Assembly (NCBI GenBank): GCA_032358255.1
Contig: JAULBX010029158.1
Location: forward strand, 124,001-188,000
Length of the DNA: 64,000 nucleotides
Direction: 5' to 3'
Origin: Heterotrichella gracilis
Lineage: Eukaryota; Sar; Xanthophyceae; Tribonematales; Xanthonemataceae
The position numbers were made by a program, and so were the translations under genes. The notes below the pieces were generated by a model. It searched no databases and had not been told where the DNA came from. It saw only the letters and a list, made by a program, of their open reading frames with translations. This document shows, piece after piece, positions 37,501-51,147 of this stretch; the first letter of the stretch is position 1; each line of letters begins with the position of its first letter.

Positions 37501-40500
37501 ACCTGGTGCAAAACCCCAAGACCAGCCCCGTGGCAGTGAAGGAAGCCATCAAGAACCTGCTGCAGCTGCATGCAGATGGCGCCACGTCAGCAAAGGACCT
37601 GCACATAGAGCACCTGTACATCGAGACACAGGTACTCCATTAATGGCCCTAAACCCTGAACCTGAAACCCTAAAGCCTAATTTTGAACCACTGCCCCTGT
37701 TGGCACGTCGACGTGATGCTCTTACATATATGACATGTCAACGAGGGCCCTCAACCCTAAACATGAGCGCCAAACCCCAAATGTGGTGCAGAGGAAGCGT
37801 GTGGATGCGCTGCTCATCACTGAGAGTGCAAGCCCTGAATACAATCCCTTACACCCTTGCCTGGTGCAGAGTACAGCACCGTGATATGCTGCTCACAATG
37901 TGCAACGAGCCCCAGAAACCCTAGACATGAGCCTGAAACCCTTGCCTGCTGCAGAAAAAGCACGTTGACACGCTGCTTGCCACGCATTGAGCCCCCTATC
38001 CCTAACCCTAAACCCTGAGCCTCTCGCCTGTTGCAGAAAATGCATGTCGACACCCTGCTTGCCCTGTGCAACGAGCGCCCAAAAACCCTACATATAAACC
38101 CCGAGCCACTTGCCTGTTGCAGAAAAAGCACGTCGACACGCTGCTTGCCCTGTGCAACGCTGACCACAAGGAGCACCAGAAGGTGGGCCATGGGCGATCA
38201 GCAAGCAGGATGGCAAACGGCGGTGACAAGGTAGGGGACATGGTGGGCAGGAGTACAATGGCCGTCACTTTGCTGACTTTTCTTGTGTGTAAGGGGGTTT
38301 GAAAGGGGGCATGTTCCAAGACAGTAAGTGCGCATTGGGTACTGCATGTTCAATGCAATCGAATTACGATTTGTACAAAATTTGTACAATATCTTTGTAA
38401 ATTTGAAGTCATGTGTAAAATATGAATTTATTTACAATGGATACATGTTGTGAAAGTTGTGCAGTGTGGGGACGCCACTGGGGACCCCACTGGGGAGGGG
38501 CTATATACCAATTTATGTATTTGCTTGTTTCAGGGGCAGCCAGACCCCAAAGACGGCGGCGCCAGCGGCATCTCCGCAGCCGACGCCGAGTGCATCCAGT
38601 ACATCGCGCGCACCACCTCAGTCCTGGCCCGGCACATCCCCAACATGTGGAACCTGCCTCACGACGCGCTGCTGCCGCTCAAGGCCATCTCACCAGACGC
38701 CAAGCTGGAGATTGAGCAGGGGATTGTGGAGGTGGAGGCCGCTGTGCAGGAGATCCTCAAGGCGTACAGGTGGGGTCAGGGTCTGAGTTTGGAACCCTAG
38801 TGGGCTGATTGGGGCCCAGGGTTGGACCTGAAACCCTAGCCAGTCAGGAGTCCAGAGTTTTAACGATGGAACCTTCTGCGCAATGCGCTGCTGCTGCTCA
38901 AGGCAATGCCATGACGCCAAGGTTGAGATTGAGCAGGGGATTGTGGAGGTGGAGGCCGCGGTGCAGGAAATCCTCAATTAGTACAGGTGGGGTCAGCGCC
39001 ATTAAACCTAATAGTTAGTGTGGGGCCCAGAGTGATACCATACAATAGAGGCAGGGTCCGGCACGGGAATCTGGCCAGTTGTATTCATTGGCGCCATGCA
39101 GTGCAATTAACAAGCCAAACCGTAGTGTAGTAAAATATACATAAACACATCATATGTGTTTACCGTATTCGCCCCAGGCAATTACAATGCGCAGACAGGA
39201 GATGGACGAGGCTCTTGAGGGAGCTGTACCTCGGTCCTGACACACTTCTTTTCGTTACTGTAGGAGCTTGAATGGTGTGCCTATTCGCCAACGCCCACTT
39301 GTGTGGCGTGGTGTGCAGCATTTACCGACACAATGCATTGCAAGTAAATACATGAAACAACAGGAAACAAACATATTTTTTAACAATCCCGCAGGGAGAA
39401 GATGCAGGATGCTCTGCGGGAGCTGAACGTCGGCTCGGAGGACCCAACCAACTCCCTGCTGGCTGCCGTGAAGGAGATTGTCAAGGGGTGCATTGCAATG
39501 AGCGACGCTCATGGCCCATTAACCTTCCTGGGCACCGCCGAGGTCCTGCTGAAGGGCGCCTGCAGGCTGAGCGTGAAGAGCCTGGCCAAGCAGTGCATGG
39601 AGATGGTGACCACAAGCATTCAGGAGCAGAACTGGCGCATCGTGCCCTCCTCATACAAAGAAGGTACCAAATTAAATCTGTAAACTCTGACCCGACGGTT
39701 TTATGTCGAAGCGCTGGTGTAAATACTATGGTACCCAGTACGCTAATAAACTTCAGAATTGTGAATTTGATTAAGTCTTGCACCGTATAAGGCTTGCAGT
39801 ATAGGCCTTGTGACACAGGTTTCTCGCCTCCATTTCCATAACCATGCGGCCTGAGCAATGCATGTGCACCAGCAGCCTACCCTGGTCTCCCCCTCATCTC
39901 CCCCTTCCCCCCCTGTCACACCTCCTTTTGCCAGTCCTGGGCTCGCCGTCCCCTCCATCCCAGGCACTGTGGATGTGGTGGCGAATCCTGGGACGGGGCA
40001 GATGGAGAGGCCATATGAATCACACGACCACCCGCTACCTGACCAATGCATGCACACTAAACCTACCACTACCAAGACCGCACCCTCCTCGCATGCTCAC
40101 CCTCTCCCTCTCCCTGCCCCTCCCACCAAGGTTTGCCATCACCTCTGTCCCCGGCAGCATGCGCATCATGTACACAGGCACCATGGACGTGGTGGCATAG
40201 CTGGTGGCCGAAGCCATCAAAGCACAGAACAACCTGCTGCCTGATCAATGCATGCGCACCAAACCTACCACTACCAGCATTGCACCCTCGCACGCTCACC
40301 CTCTCACTTCCCCTCCCCCCCACCAGGGTTTGCCATCACCTCCGTCCCAGGCAGCATGCGCATCATGTACACAGGCACCATGGACGTGGTAGACGAGCTG
40401 GTGGCAGAAGCCTTCCGGGCAGACGTGGACCTCCTGCCCACCGCTGCACCCCTCCTGCGCATGACCCTCTTCGACTCCCTCCAGAGCCTGGCCGCCCAGA

Positions 40501-42369
40501 CAGACCAGCTGTGCGATAGCATGGGCAATGCGCGGGGGTCCGACGGCCAGGAGGCTGTTCCTCGTGAGAAGAAGCTGCTGATGTTGCTGAGCAACAGCAT
40601 GTATGTGCGCATCAAGCTCATACCGGAGCTGCTGAAGCTGTACGGCCACATGCTCACAGGTGCGTGGGGGGGGAGGGGACATTTGCGTTGAAAGGGAAGG
40701 TAAAAATGTCATATGTAACTTGTCACAAGGGGACTACGGTAGGGATGGGAGGGGACACAGGCGACAACATGAGGGAGGGCTTCCCTTGCTCCCACCCTTC
40801 CACTCCGCCCATCCCCTCCCTTCCCTCACCCCACCCACCCACCCCGCAGGCGACAACAAGGAGGAGGAGTGCTCCCAGCTTGCCCTCACCCCACCCACCT
40901 AAACCCTAAACCCTCAACACCCCACCCACATAAACCCTAAACTCTCAGCACCCCTCCGCAGGCGACAACAAGGACGAGGAGTGCTCCCAGCTTGCCCTCA
41001 CCCCACCCACATAAACCCTAAACCCCTAACACCCCACCCCCCTAAACCCTAAACCCTTAATACCCCTCCGCAGGCGACAACAAGGAGGAGGAGTGCTCCC
41101 AGCTTGCACGCGACTGCTGCACCGACATCAAGGCCAGCGAGGACCGCATCCTGGGCATGTACATAGACACAAAGGTCACGCTGCTCAGCTCAGCGCTGGA
41201 GGGGTACTTCTCAGACAGGTAGGGGGGGAATTTGGGAAATCGGCGCATTTCATACCTACTTATTCATTTTTTGGGTAGTCCTCTAGGCCCAAGGAAGGGT
41301 TTAGCAAATGCTGCTGTTCAATAACAGGCAAGCATGCGCTACTTTGACAAGAATGGTGTTTTAGAAGACTTTCTTATCCTTGTCGTTATACATCCTAATG
41401 TTATTGTACCTACTTCCTTCCAACAGTAGCACGCTGTGGGAGAGCCTGCCGCTTCCCACCAGCATCCGCGACAACGCGCTGGAGATTGTGCACGTGCTGG
41501 TCACTGTGGATTCGGAGGTGTGCCTGCACCTGCCCACCATCAGGGACCAGGTCATGGGCGAGCTGCTGGAGAGCATGCTGTCGCAGGTGCGGGGAGGGCA
41601 GGTCATTGGCTGCTTGTGGCAATTACAGCTAGTACAGATGCCACATCGTATACCTAGGTTTGCTTTTCGTGGCATTTGCTGGGGACTGACGTGTGTGTAC
41701 TATTACCTCTCATTTTGGTCTGATAAGGCATGGCCATTACCCACGCGCTGCATGCTGTATGATGTGCCCCGACACCCAGCTGCCATCACGCCTTTGAGTC
41801 AGCCCCCCCTCACTCACACACCCATACACTCCCTGCTCCGCAGTTCAACACTGCTGTGCTCCTGCGCGCTGAGAAGATCAGCCCGGGTGGCTTGCTGCAG
41901 ATCCTGGTGGAGATCCAGTTCATAGAGAAGGTGCGGTCATTATGGTTATGCATGGACAAGGTTATTGCTGCTGATGGTATGGCATGCCTCGATCATAGTT
42001 TACTTGGAAGCCTTCCTCATTATTTTGGTTGTGATTGTCAAATAAATCTTGTAAATCTTGTATTGTTAATTGTGATTGTGTTGTTTGTTGCGATTGTGGT
42101 TGCAATGGTGCATGTGCTTGTATTTGTATTTGCAATTGAACACTTTTGAATTGTGCCTTAATTGTTCCATCGCACAGGTGCTTGCGCCCTTTGTGAAGCC
42201 GCCCCTTGCTGAGAAGATTGTTGAGTCCAAGAAGGCGCTCATCCAGCGCACGCAGAGCGCCTCAATCACCCCAGAGGCCTTTGGCAAGCTGGACCGGGTG
42301 ATCGCCAATGCGCTGCAGGCCACAAAGCTGAACGGGCTGTGCTTCCAGGCGTATGTGGGGACTGCATAA
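34537..42369 (+). CDS. SEC5: Exocyst complex subunit SEC5, 927 aa
   Basis: Part of the octameric exocyst that tethers secretory vesicles to the plasma membrane. Seventeen exons agree in phase: 34537-34902, 35243-35317, 35476-35580, 35673-35729, 35917-36000, 36243-36389, 36650-36808, 37144-37242, 37470-37631, 38123-38230 (an earlier donor at 38182 is also in phase), 38534-38769, 39395-39663, 40327-40659, 41074-41218, 41427-41586, 41844-41930, 42178-42369 (TAA). The N-terminus is Ser/Glu-rich; DPLGMGKID and the QFDPNLYLGLMHTDTPA block match plant SEC5. A coiled-coil follows (QLKALVKENFDRFI, KTTIDN, then KRYETVFRLP), and the rest is the helical-rod region. The protein ends after ATKLNGLCFQ. No TIG domain is seen, as in plants. 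The gene is exceptional for its exon-edge copies in introns 9, 11, 12 and 13 and after the stop. Confidence 0.93.
37700..38170. repeat. Array of five to six copies of the SEC5 exon-10 start, period about 83 bp
   Basis: The real exon starts at 38123. Upstream units with a GCAG acceptor and a version of AAAAAGCACGTCGACACGCT begin near 38037, 37955, 37870 and 37788; a more decayed one is near 37705. Each unit then carries TGCAACGAGC- or equivalent and a CCCTAAA/CCCTAGA motif followed by TGAGCC and TTGCCTG. The array fills almost all of intron 9. Confidence 0.9.
38664..38998. repeat. Copy of the SEC5 exon-11 donor edge, with stop
   Basis: The last about 105 bp of exon 11 plus donor (38666-38776) recur at 38886-38997. 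Shared: GATTGAGCAGGGGATTGTGG, GGTGGAGGCCGC, GTACAGGTGGGGTCAG. The copy has a deletion and a TAG where the exon has GCG TAC. Confidence 0.88.
39925..40425. repeat. Three tandem units spanning the SEC5 exon-13 acceptor, about 200 bp each
   Basis: Units end at about 40133, 40325 and in the real exon. Each has GACCAATGCATGC-ACNAAACCTACCAC, a C-rich tract, an acceptor and the exon start (TTTGCCATCACCTC-GTCCC). The second unit reads FAITSVPGSMRIMYTGTMDV before a TAG at 40198; the first is more decayed (CACTGTGGATGTGGTGGCG). Confidence 0.88.
40845..41108. repeat. Three tandem copies of the SEC5 exon-14 start, about 112 bp each
   Basis: GCAGGCGACAACAAGGA-GAG plus GAGTGCTCCCAGCTTGC occurs at 40848, 40960 and 41071 (real). 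After the first two, the sequence changes to CCTCACCCCACCCAC, then TAAACCCTAAAC. Read through, the copies give GDNKEEECSQLA followed by LTPPT and a stop (first copy). Confidence 0.93.
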
Positions 42370-42690
42370 GGTTGTAAAAGAACGGGATTTTGGGGTCTGA
42401 GGTTAAACTCCTCATCGCCCAGGGGTGGATGATTGGGTGCGGGAATGGGGAGTGGGGGTTGGGGAAAGGCGCTCATCCAGCACAGTGATCTGCAGTACCA
42501 TAGAAGGCTTTGCAAACTGGATGGGTTGGTTGCGCTGCAGCCACAAAGCTGAACGGGCTTCCAGACGTATGTGGGGACTGCGTGAGGCTTTAGGGTGTAG
42601 GGTTTGGGGTGTTGCTCCACCATGCGCTGCAGGGGACGAAGTAGAACGATCTGTGATCCCAAGCGTATGTGGGGATTGCGCGAGGTTGAA
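42308..42690. repeat. Copies of the SEC5 last exon downstream of the stop
   Basis: GCGCTGCAGGCCACAAAGCT through GTATGTGGGGACTGC (42311-42366) recurs at 42532-42590 and, more decayed, at 42622-42680. AGGCGCTCATCCAGC of the same exon (42235) also recurs at 42467. A TTTAGGGTGTAGGG motif lies between copies 2 and 3. Confidence 0.85.
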
Positions 42691-43343
42691 GCGTTTGTCT
42701 GTTTGGGTCTGGGGAGGGGGCGGGAGGGGATGAACCATCTTGAAACTGCTGTATTCTGTGTGCAATGTACTGTGCGTGACTTAACTTCAAGGAAACAGAC
42801 AGATTAACAGTACTGAGATGTCTCATCCCGTGATATCGAAGGACTCTTTAAAGTGTTTTTTGCGCTTTTCTATGCAGGCTTTTGACAAATTATTGCCATT
42901 TTATCCATAGCGGATGACTTGCACAACGCTGGAACTCTCTCGTGACTACATCGGGTGTTTGTGTATAGTAAGTGGCTTGTGCGGTGGCAAGGGTCCTATT
43001 TGGTTGACGTTGATGTGGAGTTTCTGAGTCCTTGCTGGACTCTTGCCCATGTATGCCCTTAAGGATTGCAAATGCCCAACCTGGCAAAACCCCAGAGCAA
43101 AACCCTGACCTTGCAAAACCCTACGTTAGGGTCAACTATGCAGTTACAAGGTTAGGGAAATTGCAATGCATGGCAAGCCATATAAGGTCGTCACCACACC
43201 TCGTCTTTTCAGTCGCAACTCTACAGGTACTTTGTGACCGCACCAAATACGCGTTGAAACCTCTTACAACAGTGCTCAAGAGGGGTGCGATCGTGACCAG
43301 GTACCTGAATTCATTGGGCCTAGGCTGTACAAGGTGTAACGAA
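42370..43343. other. SEC5 3' flank and GMD 5' flank
   Basis: Apart from the SEC5 exon copies, nothing recognisable. TGTAA, the usual green-algal polyadenylation signal, occurs at 42373 right after the SEC5 stop. Several AAAACCCTNA motifs lie at 43087-43125, within the probable GMD promoter or 5' UTR. Confidence 0.45.
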
Positions 43344-45716
<2,373 letters not shown>

Positions 45717-46713
45717 GGAGGGGGGAAAGGGGTGACGGGTAGTTGGCGGGCGTTCCTTGGGTACTCCATGGGTGTGGGTAGCGTGGGGAGTAGGGCGAAG
45801 CACTTTGCATGGTGACCAGCATCGCTGTGGTGTGATGTCATGGTGGTGCTGTGCACCCACCGGTGCAGCATTGCATGTGACCATCTAATGACTGACTCTT
45901 TTGTTGTCATTGCCATGCACCAATTGTGAATCTACAAACCAATGTGGTGGTCCCAGAGTTGCACCATGCCCATATGGTGCAGATTGTGCAACAGATGATG
46001 CTCATTTCGATGCGTTGTTAGTTGTGCTGTAGCCTTACAGGCAAGGCGCTCAGTGCACTCTTGGAAGCATTGATCCCGCATTGCCAGTGATACATATTTA
46101 AAGTGGGAAATTGTTTTGGAAAGTCAATAATCAGTTAGTAACACTTTGGTTGTCCCAAGATGAAGTTCACTGTATATGCAAAGACTTAGTGCGTCAAACT
46201 TTGCAAGTCAATTCACGTTATCACAACACCCCAGTGACTACAATTCTGTGTACACGCGCATGTAGCCTTCAAGGCTCCCTTTGGATAAATAATATGCTGG
46301 ATATGTAACGTGGTCAATGTCGTCAACTGCTCGAGTACAAGATGCACCTGAAAGTTGGCTTGGTGCACACTGTGACAATGTGCAACTGAAGGCCAATTAG
46401 CTACTTGCTATGCACGCTACAGGTCAGCAATATATTACGTGCGGTAGCCTCGAAGTGTTCACATGGGTGAAAGAATGGCAAGTGCAACAGTTTGTCACAA
46501 AAAGGTACTGCAACGGAAAAAAGGAATCCCAACCACCGCTTGATTAGGGGCGCTGTGGTGCACGTAGCTGAAGAAATCCACTGCACGACAGCATGTCACC
46601 TCCCAAGTCACCAACCAACTCAGCCCACTGTCAGAGGCCCTCTGACCATTGAAGTTGAATATATCACTGAGCAGGCTACATCACATATTCAACCGCATTG
46701 CCGCGTACAGTGG
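45717..46713. other. Convergent intergenic region, GMD and tRNA methyltransferase 3' flanks
   Basis: 997 bp between two 3' ends. I see no coding frame, RNA gene or repeat array here. Confidence 0.5.
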
Positions 46714-49700
46714 TCATTGGTGCGTGAGCAGCACCCGGTACACAGGCTTGCCCCCCTCCTCGCACAGCAGCTCCCGCTCAGTGGGGACACCCTGCACAAC
46801 CAAGCGCCACACAGCGTCAAGATGGAAAACCAGCGCAAAAGTGGGTAGAATCAACGGCTTGCTTCTTTCCAAGCAAGGATCTTCCCGACTACCCAATAAG
46901 ACTTCGGCCACTGTGCATTAGCCATTCAATTAGCCATACAATTTGTGCATTAGCTACTGTGCCACATGATGGGTACGTGATGGCAATGCTACCAGGTGGG
47001 CTGCCAGGGCCAAGCTCGGGCAGCCTTGCATTGGCTGGCATGCGCACATGGCTACCATGCTGCAACGTGATGCACACAGCTGCCCTTGTCGCTAGTGACG
47101 AGTGCTATGCTACGTGCCCAATGCAAAGCTGCATCTGGACTGTTTATCGCTGCTACCTGGTTTGACGCTTTGTGCTGCACTGACTACCGCAACAGGAAAC
47201 TGTTGAAGAAAGTAATAAAATTATACTACAAAGGCTAAGCTTCCACCACAACCCTCCACCCGGGAGTTGCCTATGGTCTGCGGACTGCGGGGGCTTTTCA
47301 TCATTGTTTCTGTTATTCTATTACCACCAAGATATGGCCTAGCGGTGTCTGACTATTAAACCATTCCTGTGTTTGTGCAGACTCCTTGAGAGGCAATCTA
47401 AAGTTTAGGTTCTAAACGATGCGCTGTGCATCCCTTCTCACTCACCAGCGGGTTTTCTGAAAGCCACCCTCCTTGCACCCAGGTGGACACCCACGCATCC
47501 TGCTGCTCCCCTTGCCCCTCCCCTTGCCCTTCAATGGTTGATGTTGCTGATGTGGCATTCCCTGGCGCTGAGGTAGCATCCTCCGGCGCGTGTGTTGAGA
47601 AGAACACGTTGCTGGGTGCATGCAGCGGCGCCAGCTGTAATGCACCGCCACCGTGGCGTTCAAACTGGTCCCGCATGGCGGCGGCAGCCTCCTCCACGTC
47701 GCTCTGAAGAAGCACCTGGCCTGCGAGGATATAAAAATGCTAATAAATTACTTCGCTGTGCAGGCGATGTCCAGTGTTCCTTGTATATGCATGCATGTGC
47801 GTGGTGGCGGATATATCCGTTTTAAACACCAGCAAACAAGGAGAAAGGCAGTCCCAGCCGTCATCGGCTGATTGCCCAGTGTGTTTGTTTAAAAATGCGC
47901 CACATGCGCCACCAAACAGGCCGTGGGCTTCCCACCTCCAGGTGGCATCAGCTTTGCAATGGCCTTGACTAGTTGCGCCTGCACGATGCGCCGCTTGTGG
48001 TGCCGCTTCTTGAAGTGGGGGTCAGGGAACTGCACAGGTGGTCAGGGCTTAGTGTCTAGGGTTGAGTGCTTGGGATCAGGGTTCAGAGGGTCAGGGCTCA
48101 GACGGTGTGGTGCCGCTTCTAATGGTGAGAATTAGAGAGATCAGCGTCCGGGTTTCAGTGATCTGCATAGATGGCAGGGATGCGGTGACAGCCACACAGA
48201 CATGGGTTCTGGGTTCAATCCCAGTCACACCAAAGCAGAGATACGGCTTCAGCACTAATGCAGAAACCAGGAAGCCTTTAGCATGTAGCCATGCAGAGGG
48301 ATGGTCAAGGGCGTCCCCACCAAGCATGCATGTATGCGATGACACCCCAGGTGCATGCGCATGGAAGGCAGAGACTATCACAGCCATTCCTGCCCATCAC
48401 CGTGGGTGGATAGCAGTGCCAAACCTGTAGGACCACATGTAGTTCATGCCTCACCTGAATTGAGATAAATTGGATGGGCCCTGGGTAGGACGTCAGCATG
48501 CTCTCAAAGGAAACTGTGGCGTTGGCCCACACGTAGTGCACAGACTCGCTTAGCTCCAGCTGCCCTGCCCACTTGTTGGCTCGATCCACCACCTGCGTGC
48601 GGGTTAGGGTTTAGGGTTTAGGCGATGCAGGCTGGATGAGCCCTGTGTCCCTGCCGACAATGCATGACGATACTGGCAGCGCTGAATGGGCAACAGCATA
48701 TGCAGGCTCACCGGTCTGCGTATCTCCATTCCGAGGTGATTGTGGCTGGGCCATTGCCGCGAGAATGCCAGCAGGAATCTGCCGTACCCTACACAAGCAG
48801 GTTGTACTGGTGAAGCATTCAGGAAGGGAAAAAAGAATGCAACTTCATGACCTAAAAACGGATATTTCCCAGCCCTGCACGATGGCAGTTGCATTGACAG
48901 CAACTAGGCATTGATCTGAGATTTTCGGCTTCGTCCAGACAATGAGCAGGGTGCAGGGCGTATGGTGTGTCGCCCAAGCAACAAGCCAGTGGAGCCCAAG
49001 AATGCAATTTTTCATTTTATTTAGATTGTGTTGCAATTTTAATTGAAGTTTATTGCAGTTTGCAATAATACAGCTTTGCGGGCGCACGCACCGCAGCCAA
49101 TGTCCACCACCAGCGGCCGCTCCGGGGCGCTGTACACCTCATTCCACTCAAGGGGGCCTACCGGCACCTGCAGCATGAGGGGATAATACATGACGAAAAC
49201 CCTAGACCCCAAACCCTAAACAGATTTGATAGTGTTTCTCTTGCCATAACAGCCAGACCAGGCGTCGTCTTTGACCTACAATTGCAGATAATACGTGCTT
49301 TTTTGGTTGCATAGACTGCTGATGGTTTATCCGGATGGCCAATTGCACGCAATTTGGTTGCTATGTTGTCCCGCAACTTGTGCGGCATGTGTCATGACAG
49401 AACTTGATTCCACAGCAACGCACCTGGAGCTCTATCTGCAACGGGTTGACATGTTGTCTCACACGGATGCCGCCAGCCTGCAACAGGTGCACACAAACCT
49501 TGAGCGGTCAATCGCAGCCGTGGGCGCCACGTGCCACCCATACAGCGGTGGCCATCGACCTCCACATGGGTCAATGGCCTTTACAGGAAAAAAGTACAGT
49601 ATCCATAGCACTGCAAGGAAATAATGAAAGGCTGGGAAATCAAAACAAACCTAGCACTGGGCGTTGCTCACCTCGTGATACGTCTTGTCTAGCCTGAGGT

Positions 49701-49983
49701 CTAGGTCTGCATACGCCTTCTTTTGCCGAGCATACAAGCTTGCTAAGCAGACGCCGGATCTCCTGTATGGTGGCTGCACAGCACAAGAGATTACCTGTTA
49801 TGGATTCCTCAAGGTTCCTCAGGTTGAATTGACGCGAGATGCATGCCGGCGCATAATGCATGCATATTCATGGGTACTAACCTTGCTAACAATTGTCCTT
49901 CTGGGTAGCTGAAGGAGCTGCCATTGTGAACAGAATTGCGTCAATGAGCGCTGGCGGCAATAGGACAGAGCAATGCGCTGCAT
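46714..49983 (-). CDS. Bacterial-type tRNA (guanine-N7-)-methyltransferase, organelle-targeted, 331 aa
   Basis: Methylates G46 of tRNA with S-adenosylmethionine (TrmB family). Exons: 49983-49882, 49773-49672, 49477-49424, 49167-49092, 48788-48712, 48592-48455, 48029-47936, 47720-47446, 46791-46714 (TGA); phases agree. The start gives MQRIALSYCRQRSLTQFCSQ, Arg/Gln-rich without acids, a likely mitochondrial or plastid targeting peptide. Then RVRQHVNPL, the SAM-binding DIGCGYGRFLLAF (from residue 108), HLGMEIRRP, FPDPHFKKRHHKRR (about 184-197, the substrate/catalytic loop) and C-terminal NPLGVPTERE. Between the last two motifs exon 8 adds a Thr/Gly/Gln-rich insert (ATSAPGNATSATST and GQGEGQGEQQ) not usual for the family. 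Sequence type points to the organelle enzyme and not cytosolic TRM8. Confidence 0.9.
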
Positions 49984-50859
49984 GGTAGGCTGCCAGGGAC
50001 GGGAAGTGGTGGTGGGTCCAAGTGGGGTCTACATGGCCCAACCAACCAAACACCAGCTGCAGTCGCATACACAATACAGGCAGGAAAAACGTCGACGTCT
50101 CCTGGAAGGAAGTTGACTCAACTTGAGTACTGCCGGTACAGGTACCAGACATGCATGCTGTCCCAGAGGGACACAGTATTTATATACCTTTTTAAACACC
50201 TTTAATCTGCATGCATCTTGGTGTTACATATGCTATGTCCTAGTCCTGCGTCATCAGTGTTAACTACGACGTACGTACCGTCCTTTTCGCAGCAACCGCA
50301 GCTGGAACCGCAGCTGGAACCGCAGTCCTTTCAGGTTTCCAAAATTAAAAAAGGTGAGTTTTGCATGCATGCCATGTGCTGACGAATGCTGACGGACAGT
50401 CGCAAGTTGGCCGTGGGTTGTTGGTAACTTGAAACGCAGCGGAAAATGCCGACGCAATCTTTCGCGTAAACGCCCCAGTGGGGATACGATATTATTTGGG
50501 TTATTGCCTTTTGCATGCCATACAGTGTTACCTTTTGTATGCCCTAGTCCTGCGGACAGTGTCTGAAAGTACGGATGTTCCACCCTCTTACCCCAACGAC
50601 GTTGGTGGCAACGCCATCGTTGGCTTCCATATTCTCTAAGTGGGGAAATCTTGCATGCTGGCCAACTGTGATGCTGCTCACTGTGGGTCTACCATTGTGG
50701 GGACCTAAGCACAAACCTTACTTTTGTCGGTTCAGTCGCCTTTGCTGCAGTTAACCTCGCTGTTGATGTTGTGCAGGGACCACTGTTACCAGCAGGCTGA
50801 CATTGTCCAAACCAAAGGGCTGGATCATCACCCTGAAGTTGTAGAGTCCAGCTGATACG
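49984..50859. promoter_or_regulatory. Divergent intergenic region, tRNA methyltransferase and SUMO
   Basis: 876 bp between opposed start codons. A tandem GGAACCGCAGCT repeat lies near 50297-50323. Otherwise I see no defined element, and no coding frame. Confidence 0.45.
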
Positions 50860-51147
50860 ATGGAAGACCCAGCTCCTGTCAAGCCCAAGATCGAAGGGGA
50901 AGTGTTAAATATCGTCGTCAAAGACCAGCAAGGCCACGAGGTGGCGTTCAAGATAAAGACTACAACATCTTTTGAGAGGGTACTCAAGGCGTACTGTGAC
51001 AAGAAGAGTGTCGACATACTCACCTACAAGTTCGTCTATGATGGTGAGATACTGGACAGGAAGAAGACACCACAAGACTATGGGATAGAGGATGGAGATA
51101 CAGTGGACGCAATGATGACTCAGGTTGGCGGTGGGCTGCAGGCTTGA
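50860..51147 (+). CDS. SUMO: SUMO (small ubiquitin-related modifier), 95 aa, intronless
   Basis: Conjugated to lysines of target proteins, mainly nuclear. One exon of 95 codons. A short flexible N-terminus is followed by the beta-grasp fold: LNIVVKDQQGHEVAFKIKTT, then FERVLKAYCDKK, FVYDGEILDRKKTP and DYGIEDGDTVDAMMTQVGG. A protease would cut after the glycine pair (about G91), removing a short GLQA tail. It is the only gene here without coding introns, although a 5' UTR intron cannot be excluded. All core positions are present, so it should be functional. Confidence 0.96.
   Translation: MEDPAPVKPKIEGEVLNIVVKDQQGHEVAFKIKTTTSFERVLKAYCDKKSVDILTYKFVYDGEILDRKKTPQDYGIEDGDTVDAMMTQVGGGLQA

Noticed and set aside
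37700-38170. CRISPR-like array
   Set aside because: The regular 83 bp units are diverged copies of a SEC5 exon start with acceptors, in a eukaryotic intron; no repeat-spacer structure.
40898-41060. Telomere end or telomere array
   Set aside because: The CCCTAAA motifs are one to three units long, scattered in introns with genes on both sides, so this is interstitial sequence.
48204-48230. tRNA-like B box (GGGTTCAATCCCAG)
   Set aside because: Stem and loop lengths do not fit a tRNA T-arm and I find no A box or anticodon arm at the right distance; a decayed SINE is possible but unsupported.
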